This document shows positions 35,101 to 47,543 of a stretch of DNA of 64,000 nucleotides, piece by piece. Numbering within the stretch: position 1 is the stretch's first letter; each line of letters starts with the position of its first letter. The stretch is from contig JAWQUS010000022.1 of assembly GCA_036365455.1 (NCBI GenBank), positions 7,068,001-7,132,000 of the forward strand, written 5' to 3'. The translations under genes and the position numbers were made by a program. Under the pieces are notes generated by a model. That model was given only the letters and a program-made list of their open reading frames with translations, was not told the DNA's origin and did no database searches. Origin of the DNA: Macrosoma leucophasiata. Its lineage: Eukaryota; Arthropoda; Insecta; Lepidoptera; Hedylidae.

Positions 35101-36149
35101 AGAGCCACATCAAAGGCAGTGCGGCCTTGTCCTTTATCCGAGCAAGCATTCCTTAAGCGCTCCTCAAAATACTCCATTTGATTCGTTTCTGATGCCATAC
35201 GATATATTCGTGGTAGAAACGAGACCACAAAATGGTATTTGTGGTATTCTATGAATCTATGTTGAAGTTCGTAATCTATGGATGCGGTTGCAATATGAGA
35301 GACCGTCCAATACAAATAAGCAGGAGTTAAGGAAGCTAAGATCTGAAGGATCATTAGATAAGGGAGTTATAGGCCTTGAATTAGGAAAAGACTCAACCTG
35401 TATCAAACACGTAGCCATCTCTTCAAAAGGTCAAATAAGATAATCCTAAAATACGCCTGAGATGGTTTTTGTCGATTCGACAGCAGAATTCTGAAAGCCT
35501 TCAAAATGCGAATATTATATTAAATGTGATTATACTTATAAATAATAAAAGCACAAGGATCAGTAGTAATGAAATTAAAATGTTGTAAAAAAAGATTTCT
35601 AAAAACGGCTAGGAACGATGTGGGTACCGCATTTTGAAATGAAAATGTGTTACTTGGTTTTCGCCTGCGAGCAATAGGTAACGATTGAAATTATTAAAGA
35701 AAGTTTTCATGATGAGGTCCGACACGAGTTCGAGATGTAGAATTCGTGTAGCCAAACACACAACATTACATACATGAAACCTTTAATAATCTATGTCATA
35801 GGTAACTGACTTTATAATTTGCTATCATGATTGGCCCGTTGTGATTTCAGTACATAATATAATGAAATGAAGTAATCAATATGATATGGTCATATGTTAG
35901 TGTGTAGACCAGTGATGTCTACTCTTTACATATTTATAAATGAAGTACATGATGTTAGACATATTGTAACTAAATCAAAATATTTTAAAATATTATATTT
36001 ATCATGCAATTCGATAAATCAACATGATGTGATTATGTTTTGTTTCATGTGAAATATTATTTAACTATTTAAGAACATAAATTAAGTTTAATTTTATAAA
36101 AAGTGTGGTACTGACTATCACTATGATTTGAATATAGGTTTCTATGTTC
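35101..36149. other. Uncharacterised part of the BEL/Pao body
   Basis: AT-rich and without readable frames; presumably decayed or replaced pol. A 117-codon minus frame at 35001-35354 matches nothing I recognise beyond the pol end. Confidence 0.4.
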
Positions 36150-36200
36150 AGTCCGCGTGAAGCGAGGTCTGCGGGGTTTTCACGTGAAATAACGTAACGT
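36150..36200 (-). pseudogene. BEL/Pao pol remnant (RNase H/integrase boundary)
   Basis: One frame reads RENPADLASRGLN, the ENPADxxSRG signature between RNase H and integrase in this family. Neighbouring sequence is too decayed to read. Confidence 0.6.
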
Positions 36201-36565
36201 CATGATTATTTCCACAGACTCTTAAGCAGAAACAAGATTGTTGGCTTGATAGGAGCCATCTTACCATTAACAAAAAAAAAAAGGTATAAGTTATGAACCT
36301 ATTTCATTATTAAATGTTTATGTTTGCATAATACAATGATAAAAGCATGAACAATATTGTCAATATTGCAGTAACATGTAAAGATGAAAAGTAAAGAAGC
36401 TTCAGTAAAAGGTAATGTTTCCCTGACCGTTATCATTATTATTTTACCTTGAAGTAAATTAGGTATAAATAACAAAGTAGTAATAAATTGGAAAATAAAA
36501 TAAGAAATGAATTGTACCTATGAAATGATTACAAATTACTAGCTGTTGCTTATATCGTATCCAAG

Positions 36566-37140
36566 CTATGTATACAATTTTGTTAAATTAGGATATATAT
36601 GTGTTTTGAAGTAAGGGTCTCCAGTAAATTTAATGTTTGGTGCAATAAATCTACCTTTAGCCATATGAGTATATGAGTCACCTAATATGTTTGGTGACTT
36701 TTCATGAGGTATTTCTACAACATAGCGCCTATTTTTTTGACGATATCTTGTATTTATGAAAGTTTTATTGAAAGTTCGCCGTTCAGTTGGTAAGTTATGT
36801 TTTATATCAACTAAATCAGCATGCATACATGAATGAGATGTGTCCGAATGATGAACTGTACCAGAAATAAGCCAACCCAACTCAGATTCAATCAAAGATG
36901 GCATATTTTTACCTAATGCAATACGATTCGCGCCTATGATACTCCAAAAGACATCCGCTCCGACAAGTATGTCAATCGGAGACGGAATATGGTACGTAGA
37001 GTCGGCAAGACGAACGTTTGTAGGTATTTTTATTTTGCTGGTATCTGCGTAGGTATTTGGTATCAATGAGGATACCTTTGGTAAAATGAAGCAATCTACA
37101 TTGATTTTATAATTATTAACAAGTGATTTTAATGTAATTA
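36566..37140 (-). pseudogene. BEL/Pao pol fragment downstream of the protease
   Basis: Open from about 37140 to 36566 with the Pao hallmarks DILVGADVFW and LGWLISG, the segment between protease and reverse transcriptase. The frame ends where reverse transcriptase should start; no YxDD motif follows. Confidence 0.85.
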
Positions 37141-37144
37141 AAAT

Positions 37145-37362
37145 AAAAATAAATAAAATAAAATACGCTTACACTCACAGCCCCACAATAGGTCTAAACC
37201 TGTGTCGTGGGTGCCGTTGTACACATACAACACATACACAAACACCCAGACCCGAAACAAATATCTGTAGGCCATACAAATATTTGTCCCGGTGCGGGGA
37301 TCGAACCCGCGACCCTTCGAATCAAACGGTCAACTCACACCGCTGGACTAACCGGGTCGTCA
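37145..37362 (-). mobile_element. SINE-C (tRNA-derived) inserted in Pao pol
   Basis: Minus strand: GACCCGGTTAGTCCAGCGGT (A box), CGCGGGTTCGATCCCCGCAC (B box within a full T arm), body GGTGTTTGTGTATGTGTTG, tail of ATTTT units. The T arm could fold as in a tRNA, but no full cloverleaf is kept. Confidence 0.85.
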
Positions 37363-37375
37363 AATTGAACAACTC

Positions 37376-39118
37376 TTAGAAGAATTTGAAGTTTGATTGT
37401 TTTATACCCGTTACCTTAGACGTATTATCATAAGTCGGAATATCAATCTTTCGTACAAACTGCTCCGAAATAAAATTAGCCGTGCTCCCGCTGTCTAGCA
37501 AGACTCGTGCGGTGTGAGCTGTACCCTTGCAGTCCATCACCTGCACGAGCGCTGTGGAGAGCAAAACGACACGAGATGTAGAAACATGATTAGCTGATAA
37601 GGAAAGATTTTGCGTGTGAGAGTTTTCACTATCATTATCAATATGCAACAAGGTGTTATGCTTCGCTGAACAATATTTACAATGTCCCAACTTGCATTTA
37701 CTTGCATCATGACCAGGACGAAGGCAATTAAGACAAATATTTTTAAAATTTTGGACTTTTTTAATTCGAATATTTCCGGGAAGCTGTTTGAAAGCTTCAC
37801 ACTCAAACACAAAATGGTTCTGTTGACACATAGGACATATGATTTTATTTTTGTTATAACTATTTTTATTAGTAATTGTTAACCTTTTATGAAAATTATT
37901 GTTATTTATATTATTATGTGTATCACTTTCGCCTTTTATTCTTAAATATGCAGACTCCTCCAGAGTCTCAAGTAACCCGGCCCTATTACTTAAAAATTTA
38001 ATGAGAGTGTTTAGTATAGGAGGTCCAGATAACAAATTTCTATGTTCCTCCCACTCACGGTTTGTTACCGGATCTAATTTATTTGTCATAATATGAATTA
38101 TAAGTGTATCCCAATACTGTACTGGTTGATCAAGTGTTGATAAGGCTCTAAGATTTTTATAAGTAGAATCAATAATATGACGAATGGATTTACTTGACTC
38201 CTTACTAATAGGCTGTAGGTTAAAAAGAGCTTGTACATGATTGTTGACAAGCAGTCTTTTATTGTCATACCTCTCGCATAATAGTTTCCAGGCAGCATTT
38301 TTTTTTTTTTTTTTTATGTAATGGAAGTGGTAAACAAGCATGCAGTTCACATTGATGTTAAGTGATGACTGCAGCCTATAGACACCCACACAAAGACCAA
38401 GGTCAAAATGCAGATGCGTTACCACTCCTGAGGCCTAAGGTCTTATGCCTCTGTGCCGGAAATTACAGGGCCGTACATTACCACCTGACCGGAACACGAT
38501 AGTGTTGAACACTACCATTTAGCGGCAAGTATATTAGGTCATAGGTTAGGCATCATAGTGTTCTGATCTAAAATCAAGGTTATTCACTACAAGAGATGCA
38601 CTACCTTTTAAAGATGCTCGAAGATAATGTAATTTATTTATTTTATCTATGCTGTCGTTACTGTGAATAATGGAAATAAATGTATCCCGAAATTTGAGCC
38701 AATCATGATAGTTACCAGAAAACTTAGGTAAATCAATTTTCGGTAAGCGTATAGAATTATGTTTATGTGTGTGATTAGCACAAGAATCGACATCAGACCC
38801 GGAATCCCCTGCGTGATGTTTCCGAGCGTTGCTGATCACCTCGCGTGCAGTTGCCATCAGACTGTAATACTGCTTCTCAAACTCCTCACGTTCATCATAT
38901 TGCTCGCTAGGATCATCCATCAGTAACTCCAAGTCACTCTGTAACGTATCATATTTTTCATATAAATTTTCAAATGTGTTAAGTCGACATTCAACTTCGG
39001 TTATTTGTACGTCGCTTAATTTTTCGTAAGATTTCGAAATATTTAAAAAGGTTGAAAATTGCGTAAGCTTTGCCTTAACAGTTGCTCGTTTTTTAATCAA
39101 GCTTTTTATATCAGCCAT
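37376..39118 (-). pseudogene. BEL/Pao gag and start of pol (interrupted)
   Basis: The frame begins with Met at 39118 in a coiled, charged N-terminal part (VKAKLTQF and onwards, the Pao DUF1759-type start), continues through LPKIDLPKFSGNYHDW, and is broken by a SINE at 38287-38536. It resumes from 38300 with zinc-knuckle-like cysteine clusters (CPMC, CLNCLRPGHDASKC) and the aspartic protease motif LLDSGSTANF near 37480. The frame is then cut by a second SINE at 37145-37362. Known for the family: gag packages the RNA and the protease matures it. Here the frame is open on either side of the insertions, so the copy was fairly young when hit. Confidence 0.88.
38287..38536 (-). mobile_element. SINE-A inserted in Pao gag
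   Basis: Interrupts the gag frame; flanks AGGCAGCAT and AGGCATCAT look like a 9-base target duplication with one change. Head truncated. Confidence 0.8.
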
Positions 39119-39554
39119 TATGAAGCTAACAGCTAGACGAATAAATGATTGAAGGAAGGCAAAAGAAAGTGCAGTAATTACAGTAGTAGGTACTTAAGTG
39201 AAAAAGATTATTCAAGTTTAAGTACACTTATGCAATAATAGGTAATTATTATTATCAAAATATGACAAGGCAATTTGTTGTTGACAATTTATTTAGTCAA
39301 CAACAAATAGCAAAAAAAAAAGAAATATGTTGTAATAATTATGATGTTAGCGATAGATTTAATATATGATTATGTAAGATGCAAAATGAAATATGATAAC
39401 AAATGACTAATAAGATGAATAAATTAATGAGTTAAGCATTATTTTTAAGGTTTTTCTTCAATGATTCAAGTTCAAGTTCAAGAATGTAAACAAACTGAAT
39501 GAAATGTTTATGATTGTCAAGTGAATGAATGAACTAGAACTATTTTATAAAAGA
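39119..39554. other. BEL/Pao 5' leader region, part
   Basis: AT-rich sequence upstream of the gag start on the element strand. No frame or motif seen. Confidence 0.4.
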
Positions 39555-39555
39555 A

Positions 39556-41135
39556 CTAGCTGACCCGGCAAACTTCGTATTGCCTCACAATGAAATAATG
39601 TGTCAAAGGTTTGATAGATACGGACTATTTGTATAGGAAAAGGAAATTAAATGTAGAGATTCCCGTGGGAATGAGTGATTTTCCCGCAGTAAAAAGTAGC
39701 CTAAATGTTGGCCAGGCTTAGTATCTATACACCACAAAAAGTTTTATTCGAATCCGTCCAGTATCTTCGGTGATTAGCCTGGACAAAGGGACAAACAGAC
39801 AGAAAATTTAAAAATAATTGAAAAGTGTTCTAATACTATTTTAACATCGCCCCCAATTGGTTTTTCGTAAATATAAACAATTTTTTTTTAATTTTATCGC
39901 ATCGCTTGTTATGCATATTGCCAAATGCATAATGCAAAATTAAATGTATATTTTTCAATATTTCTTTATTTATCAAAATTTCTTATACAAAACTTATTTG
40001 AACTTAATGCTAATACTATACATTACTAAAGTGTCTACTTGTTAGAAATACATAATTTTTAGGGGCTCTGTCATGCTTTATCACCTATGACACGATTAAA
40101 TATCGCTAGCCAAACCTAAAACCAACTTAAGGCCGAAAACGGCAACTGCCTATCCCCTTTACTTTATTTTCTTATATTTTTTTCCTTAAGAACCTTCTCC
40201 TCATAATAAGAAATACAACAAAAAAAGAATTAGTGAAATCGGTCCAGCCATTCACGCGTGATGCCGTGACCAAGGAAAACGGGTTGCATTTTTATATATT
40301 TTTACACTGTTAAGTTCAGGAATGAGAAACTATCCATACAAATTTTACCACTTAATTTTTCCCTTTCTTTTTCGTATGAACTTTGTACTGCGGTAATAAA
40401 GTGCAAATTGACTTTTTGAAGTTAGGAACACACCTACATTGCTTAGACAACCGTGAGTGCTTGTAATTTAATATGAACTTTATGCGCGGCTTCGCCCGCG
40501 TGGATGTCGTTTAATAACTTACAAAATATCTATTTAATTAGAGCCTGTTCATTAATATTTCACCTTGAAAATTGCGGAAAGTCCCATTCCAACTTCCCTA
40601 CCCATTTTAAGGGGATTGAGGGAAGATTAAAAAAATATATTGATGCAACAAAAGAGTCTGTAAACCAATTTTGAGGCATTAAAAATTGACAAAATACCCG
40701 TACAAACTATCACCTCCTCTCTTAGGAGGTTGGTTGATCGCACATTTCCAAAAAAAGAAAAATTTTAAGAGCCCTTAACCTTTCTTTAGTATGAACTTTG
40801 TTCAGCGGTAATAAAGTGCAAATTGACTTTTTGACGTTAGGAACACACCTACATTGCTTAGACAACCGTGAGTACTTGTAATTTAATATGAACTTTATGC
40901 AACAGCAATAAAGCTCAAGTTGACTTTACGTTTTAGTTAGAAAACATTTGTATGGGAAAAAGGAAAGGGCTGTTTTAAGGGGTTTTCCGGCAATTATTTA
41001 AATTTTTCTCGCCGTAAAAACCATCGTTGGACTTCAAGGAACATTTTAAAAAAAGAATTTGCCAAATTGGTCAAGCCGTTCTCAAGTTATGGGAAGTCAT
41101 ACTTTTTTGTCGATTCATTTTTATATATATAGATG
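39556..41135. repeat. 1.6-kb interspersed repeat beginning AGCTGACCCGGC
   Basis: Starts AGCTGACCCGGCAAACTTCG and ends TTTATATATATAG, a pair of termini common in lepidopteran repeats. An internal block starting AACTTTGTACTGCGG recurs about 420 bases later. No long frame. Class (LINE tail, SINE or Helitron-like) undecided. Inserted in the Pao leader. Confidence 0.6.
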
Positions 41136-41725
41136 TACTAATGAGTGAACACAGACAAAAGAGTGAACATAAACAACAGAGCGAACAAAGAATGAATGAA
41201 TGAAATTATATGAATGAGTGAAGAGATGGAACTGTTCAATACCAAGTGAATAGGATGATATGCAATTTTTGATGAGTTGTAAGATATGAAAATGGAAATT
41301 AATGAAAAGATGATAAAATAATGGATGGTAATGGAATTAGGTATATGAGGTTAAATGGATGCATATGGTATGAATAATGGATATGAATAATGGAAGAAGG
41401 GAAATAAAATGGAACGATCTCACGGTTTTTATGTTGCAAACCACTGATGTTTTCAGCAAAGTGAAGAATCCTCCAATTCCGTCGATGTATAGGTAGGTAG
41501 ATACGACGAATCCCAACTAGCTTCCAATGATTTTGTCTCGTAGTCCCGGCAATCTCTCCTTAATAAAGCCAATCGGTTGGAACTCGGCAAAGACGGCTAT
41601 TATGACACCGTGCTGATTCCTTGATGTCCGATCGGTGACGATAAGCGGACGAAGATCCCAGATGAGCACGATTAAATCCAGTACAGTTCTTTCTTCGGTT
41701 CAATGGTGACGGTAGAAGGACCAAA
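41136..41725. other. Pao leader remainder
   Basis: Untranslated-looking sequence rich in GAATGAATG motifs between the inserted repeat and the 5' LTR; the candidate primer-binding site is at its right end. Confidence 0.4.
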
Positions 41726-41942
41726 TGTAACGTATGATTTTGTAATCAGAACTATAACACAATTTAATCGTAACTACGTACAAAACAAGAATTAAAAGTA
41801 AGAAATATGCGCGAGCGCGGCCGTGCGCTAAGACGATGCGTGGCCGACAAGTGGCGGGAACGGTCGACAGCCAATGACAGCTCCAGTGTCCCCGCGCCTC
41901 TCAGTCCACCCCCGGCAGCCTGGTTGAGTGTACAACTCAACA
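41726..41942 (-). repeat. 5' LTR of the BEL/Pao element
   Basis: About 217 bases; the GC-rich core around CGCGAGCGCGGCCGTGCG is shared with the other LTR. TG...CA termini. Confidence 0.88.
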
Positions 41943-42029
41943 GCCAGCTTTCAAAGAATCTGTATAAATCATAATTTCAAATTGGAATCTTTACTAAAAA
42001 AAACATATTATTTTATTGTTCTATTACTA

Positions 42030-42300
42030 CGATGATCCTCGTTCGATTCCCGGGTCGGGAGAGGATCAGAGATAACTGTATATAATCATATCTTTGGTTC
42101 TATTGGGATTATTCCATTTTCTGGAAGTTTCTCAGTACCTCGGAGTTTGGTTATGTGCCCGAGAGTGTCAACAGGCTCGCCACCTGTTATAAAACAAGTC
42201 GCCCAAAACGTAACCGGCGAATCGTGGGTGTTTGTATGTATGCTTGAATGCATGCATTTACCTCGGCCTACCCCTTGGGTGATTGCAGGCGCGATGTTAC
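42030..42300 (+). mobile_element. SINE-B, head truncated
   Basis: Starts near the B box (GTTCGATTCCCGGGTCGGG). Confidence 0.75.
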
Positions 42301-42464
42301 ATCAAATATTACTCAAATTTAGGCTTCAACTGATTTGAAATAAAATAGTAACAATAATTAGGTATTTATGGAGAACCTATGATTCACCAGTGGTATTGTA
42401 TGCAGGGAGAAACTTTAGCCTTAACAAATGTCCTATGACTGAACATTTTGTCTCATGCTAATAT

Positions 42465-42677
42465 TTGTTTTATATTATTTCGCATCAACACATGCTTGTG
42501 AAAATATATTTTTATATTTAAAGAAAAATGGAAAGAAAAATTTGACTTTTTCAAGTCAAATTTTTCTACTAGTGGTCAAATTTGACTTGAAGAAGTCAAA
42601 TTTTTCTTTCCTTTTTTCTTTAAAAATAAAAATATATTTTCACAAGCATGTGTTAATGCGAAATAATATAAAACAAT
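42465..42677. repeat. Near-perfect palindrome, arms about 100 bases
   Basis: Left arm starts TTGTTTTATATTATTTCGCA and the right arm ends with its complement; centre near ACTAGT at 42567-42572. A handful of mismatches. Confidence 0.85.
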
Positions 42678-42831
42678 TATTAAGGGTAAAAGCGACTTCT
42701 TTACGATATTCAATAAACTGAAAAGTCTATTATATCGGTTGCCTAACTAGCATAGTTGGTAATAGATGGCGCTGCTGCTACCATAAAGCAATGCAATAGA
42801 TGTGAAGGAAAGATTTGACAAATCGGGCAGG

Positions 42832-42905
42832 ACTTCAGTAGCTCCATTGGAAGAGCGGCTGGACTAGATTCCCAGTAGGCCGCGAGTTCGAGTCTCGCCT
42901 GAAGT
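42832..42905 (+). tRNA. tRNA-like sequence, probably a repeat-borne pseudogene
   Basis: Folds by eye: acceptor ACTTCAG/CTGAAGT, D arm GCTC/GAGC, anticodon arm CTGGA/CCCAG (one mismatch) with loop CTAGATT, T arm GCGAG/CTCGC with loop TTCGAGT. Anticodon in this fold is AGA, but a serine tRNA would need a long variable arm. The following 50 bases recur at 42596-42645, so it is part of a repeat. Confidence 0.45.
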
Positions 42906-43016
42906 CAAATTTTTCTTTCCATTTTTCTTTAAAAATAAAAATATATTTTCATGCTAATATTACTAACTTTTGAGTCCAGGGATCAAACCAAAAGTTCACT
43001 CCAAATTAAAATATTT

Positions 43017-43297
43017 TTTTTTATGTAATGGACCTGGCAAACAAGCATGCAGTTCACGTTGGTGTTAAGTGATGACTGCAGCCTATAAACACCCACACAA
43101 AGACCAAGGTCAAAATGCAGATGCGTTACCTCTCCTGAGGCCTAAGGTGTTATGCCTCTGAGCCGGAAATTACAGGGCCGTACCACCTGACCGGAACACG
43201 ATAGTGCTGAACACTACCATTTAGCGGCAAGTATATTAGGTAATGCGGTGGTGCCTACGCCCGCGAGCTCCGTCACTGGAGCTCTACCACCAGTAGA
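43017..43297 (-). mobile_element. SINE-A, full length
   Basis: Small deletion around GTACATTACCACC; otherwise complete. Confidence 0.8.
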
Positions 43298-43339
43298 AAA
43301 TTACAAGGGAAATCGACTCTAGGCATATAAAAAGTGTAT

Positions 43340-43870
43340 ATTCTGTGTGTTATATGTATCTTCACGCTAAGTTCCTTACGGGGAAGTGTGGAGTGTAGAG
43401 CGCCAGATATTCCGGTCCTGACACACCACCCGTGCTTCTTCTACATTTACCATTCTCTTCATACATGCAAAAAAAATGTGGTGCAAGTAAATAGCCTTGT
43501 GGAATGCTACAAAAAGTTTTCTTGTTTTAGTATTAGTTTTTAATATTATTTTTAATATATATGTATCTTCACGCTAAGTTCCTTACGGGGAAGTGTGGAG
43601 TGTAGAGCGCCAGAAATTCCGGTCCTGACACACCTCCCGTGCTTCTTCTACATTCATCATTCTCTTCATACATGCAAAAAAATGTGGTGCAAGTAAATAG
43701 CCTTGTAAAATGCTACAAAAAGTTTTCTTGTTTTAGTATGTATGTATCTTCACGCCAGGTCCCTAACGGGGTAGGCAGAGAGGTTGAGCGCCAGACATCC
43801 CGGTTCTGACAAACCTCTCGTGCCTCGTCTACCTTCATCATTCACCTTCTTGTTTTAGTATTCGTTTTTA
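43340..43870. repeat. Local tandem repeat, about 2.6 units of 180-210 bases
   Basis: TATGTATCTTCACGC begins units at about 43352, 43558 and 43741. Further single copies are at 62950-62975 and 63239-63365. Confidence 0.75.
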
Positions 43871-44230
43871 ATATTATACAGGATAAATTCGGCCCCGTTT
43901 AGAATTTCGAGTACTTGTAGTTTAAAAATAATTTATTATTACTTAAAATAATGAAAAGGAAAAAAAAGTTGTGGAAATAAAGTCCTTTTATTCACTTGAT
44001 TATTATTTTAAACAAATTAATTTATTTAAGTAACTTTAATGCATAAAAAAAGTTTAACACAAGGTAGACTTAATGTAACGAAAAGGCAATAATTACAAAT
44101 CAACCTAAATATTCTAAACGTACAATTAAGCCCTTGTCAAACATAAATGCGAACCGAACCGAACCGAAAACGTGCAGAATGCGAAACGAAGCGGAGACGT
44201 CAAACTAGTCTTAAGAAACCGAACTGGTGT

Positions 44231-44285
44231 AGAAAACGAACCTTGGCTCATGAAGGTGGCCTTCATGAGCCAAGGTTCGTTTTCT
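44231..44285. repeat. Perfect 26-base inverted repeat
   Basis: AGAAAACGAACCTTGGCTCA... with a 3-base loop; may be the centre of a larger MITE bounded by GACGTC near 44188 and 44318. Confidence 0.8.
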
Positions 44286-44419
44286 GTTCGTTCGTTGTTC
44301 GTTCTTTCACTCTTGTGACGTCTTTGCAACCCAAGGACTCTTGTCAGAGAATGAAGAGATGAATCGAGGATCAATGAAGCTCAGCGTACTAAACAAGGCA
44401 AGACAGTATTTCACATAGG

Positions 44420-44965
44420 GCAACTTCTACAGCTCTATATAGTTCAAGTGAAGGCCCCATTTGGAATACTGCTCTCATCATTGGGCGGGAGCCCCTAAAT
44501 ACCAGCTTGGTCCCCTTGACTCTATTCTAAAACGTGCCATTCGAATGTCAACAACCCAGGAATCACAGATAGACTCGAAGATCTGAGTCTGCGCACAGAC
44601 ATCGGATGTCTGTGCATTTTCTACTGCCTTTACAATGGTGGGTGCTTTGATGAACTGTTCGATCTGGTGCCATCGTGTACATTCCTACAACACCCGCCGA
44701 AGAGAGAAGTTCCACCCGCACAGATTGGATACTTGGAAAGGCCAATGGTCCGATTTGCGCGTTCATTCCTGCCCAGAACATACAAATTGTGAAACGAACT
44801 TCCCTCTGATGTGTTCCCCCGGCGCTACAATATGGGGTTCTTCAAAACTGGCGTCAAAAGAGTCCTTCAGGGCTGGCAGCGCGTTGGCAACTCCCCTGGT
44901 GTTGCAAATGTTCATAGGCGACGGGAACCACTTTTCATCATTCCGTCTGCTTGTCTGTCAATCCT
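44420..44965 (+). mobile_element. Jockey/CR1-type C-terminal fragment
   Basis: Same family as 18425-18815, plus strand: SHHWAGAPKYQLGPLDSI, FDELFDLVPSC, PPAQIGYL and GATIWGSSKLASKES-like tail. Many frameshifts. Confidence 0.8.
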
Positions 44966-45298
44966 TTGACATAAAAAGAAAGAAAAAAAAGATGTTTTTA
45001 TAAAAATAAATTGTTTCAGTATTACAATTCAACCGTCACGGATCGATTTCGCATTGTATGATGGTCGTATTTATTTACAAAACCGTTTCTTTTCAATTTT
45101 GCGTTAATCCTGAACGCTACGCAAGGCGTTTACGAAATCGATGGAGGTAACTAGATATAATTTTTCAAAATACTGTTATACATATTTCACCTTAGTGCTG
45201 GGAATCCACGGAAGCGGAAAAGCAACCGAAAATTCAGACTGATTTTAAAAATAATTTCAGTTTAATATACGCGAGATAAATCCGTAAAGATTGTTTTA

Positions 45299-46602
45299 TA
45301 GGTTGGGGAAAAAGTCTTTTCGCATTTTTTAAGATAATTCAAAACATTTTTTAATATAGTTTATTTAAATTTAACTAAAGTATGTATGTACCATTTTGTT
45401 CGATAACCTTTTGCCATCTTGTAGGTAGGAACATGATCCCATTGCTATACAAATTTTGGGACTTCTCATTAAAATACCGCGACAAGTGGATTTGGCAGTC
45501 CTCTCGTGATGTTAACCTAACATTGCATAAAGAATTCTGAAGAGACCGAAACAGGTGGAAATCTGAAGGTGCAAGGTCAGGACTATACGGCGGATGCATT
45601 AACACCTGCCAGCCAAACTCTCTTAATTTTTGCTGAGTGGCTATAGTAAACCTCACACATGTGAGGTCTAGCGTTATCATGATGAAACACCACACCCCTT
45701 CTGTTGATCAATTCCGGCCGCTTTCTCTCAACTTCTTGCTTTAATCTTATCAGTTGTTCGCAGTAGAGTTCAGAATCGATAGTCCTGCCTGGTGGTAACA
45801 GCTCATAATGAATAATGCCCTTCCAATCCCAGCACACACACAACATCACCTTATTGCGAGTTAACCCGGGTTTCGCCACAGTCTGTGAAGCCTGACCGGC
45901 CTTTGACCACGACCTTTTTCGCACGTTCTTGTCGTACGTGATCCACTTTTCATCACCAGTTATCAGCTTCTTCAAAAATGATTCGGTTTCATTACGTCGT
46001 AATAAAGAATCACAAATGAGTACACGGTTCATTTCTTTCAAGGTTTCTTTCAGTGAGCTCGGGAGGTACCCAAATATCGAGCTTTTTTTTGTACCCACCT
46101 TTTTTCAAATGCGCCAAAACTGTTTTGTGATCAATTCTCAGTTCTTCAGCTACGTCGTAACTACTGATATGTCGAACTTGCTCCACTTTTTCAAAAATGG
46201 CATCCATTTTATCCGTAATAGGGCGACCAGAGCGAGGTGCATCTTTGACATCAAAATTTCCGGATTGAAAACGCTTAAACCAAATTTGTGCTACTCTCAC
46301 AGACACTGCACTAGGTCCATAAACATCGCAAATTTTTTTCGCGGCTTGCGTTGTATTTTCACCTTTTTTGTAGTAAAATTTTAAAATGTATCGAATTTCT
46401 TCATTAGATTCACTCATCTTGACAGTACGAAAAGCAAATGAAAATCACACATTTGCCTAATTTGAATTTGGAATTATGTTCTTTAAAATTTTAACTTTCA
46501 ATGATACCAAAACCAGCCAGATACAAATACTACAGCCAAAGAGATTTTATTACAAGTTCATACATACTATAATGCGAAAATACTTTTTCCCCAACATATT
46601 AT
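45299..46602 (-). mobile_element. mariner (DD34D) copy C, dead but best preserved
   Basis: Inverted ends AGGTTGGGGAAAAAG. Minus frame opens at 46417 ([19 protein letters not shown]), passes the HTH domains, then frameshifts near 46050; catalytic blocks [16 protein letters not shown] and [13 protein letters not shown] are all present. Two or three frameshifts only. Confidence 0.9.
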
Positions 46603-46650
46603 TTCAATTAGTGTAGCTCTATAGTTCGGTTCTCAGTATTTCTCAGTTAT

Positions 46651-46890
<240 letters not shown>

Positions 46891-47415
46891 GGCCTAAAAA
46901 TATGTTATAACAAAAAAACATACCTCTGTACAATTGCAATCTAAAATATGTTCAATATAACAAATTATATCACGATATTAGGCACTTATAGGATACAGTA
47001 CAATCCTAATATTATCAAAAAATATATATGCTACTAAGTCTTTTTACTTACCCCCTTAATAATAAACGTATTTTAGCTAAAGTGTTGCTAATCTCTCCTT
47101 TGTCTTTTTCTATCCTGCACATTTGACAATCAAACTGATAAAGACAAAGCATTCTATAGCTAAAATGTATCTAATGTACGTTTATGAAAAAGGGTGTAAA
47201 TGTTTACTACATACAAGAATAAAAATAACAAAGCAAAATGAGCAAAATTTAAAGCGTTACTTTTGTTTTTAAATATGATAATTACTACAACTTCTTCTTT
47301 TTAAAACATGAACAAGAAGTTTAGGGCTTAAATATTGAAACGTCACTTCTAAATAGCACCTTATTTATGAATAAATGAGGCCGTTAGTATCGAATTTAAA
47401 AGGACGTTTCTAACC
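46891..47415. other. AT-rich intergenic
   Basis: No frame, RNA or repeat recognised. Confidence 0.4.
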
Positions 47416-47543
47416 CATAGAGCAACACCGGAGGGGAGTAGCCATATGCAGGCTTTCCCCTCTGTCAAACTACAAGCCCAAATGGGCCTATACCTGTTGC
47501 CTAGATGTTTAAATGTGTGCGTGAAATTGTTTCTGTATTTTGT
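47416..47543. mobile_element. CATAGAGCAAC MITE, left end only
   Basis: Matches the first 125 bases of 1978-2268 (GGGGAGTAGCCATATGCAGG, GGCTTTCCCCTCTGTC), then runs into the TTAA-type element. Confidence 0.75.

Larger units (their letters stand above)
34754..41942 (-). mobile_element. Decayed BEL/Pao LTR retrotransposon
   Basis: Two direct LTRs (34754-34965 and 41726-41942) bracket gag and pol remnants on the minus strand. The 5' LTR is the right-hand one. A TGG-starting candidate primer-binding site lies just inside it (about 41707-41724), and a purine run lies just before the 3' LTR. Most of reverse transcriptase and integrase is missing; the body carries two SINEs and a 1.6-kb repeat. I see no convincing target-site duplication at the outer borders. 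It cannot be autonomous. Confidence 0.9.

Noticed and set aside
35001..35354. 117-codon minus-strand gene
   Set aside because: Overlaps the Pao pol end in a different frame and has no recognisable domain.
37290..37362. tRNA gene
   Set aside because: It has A and B boxes, but no full cloverleaf, and the same head with the same body occurs at 60167; it is SINE-C.
43340..43870. CRISPR array
   Set aside because: Units are about 200 bases with no short repeat/spacer structure; an animal genome.
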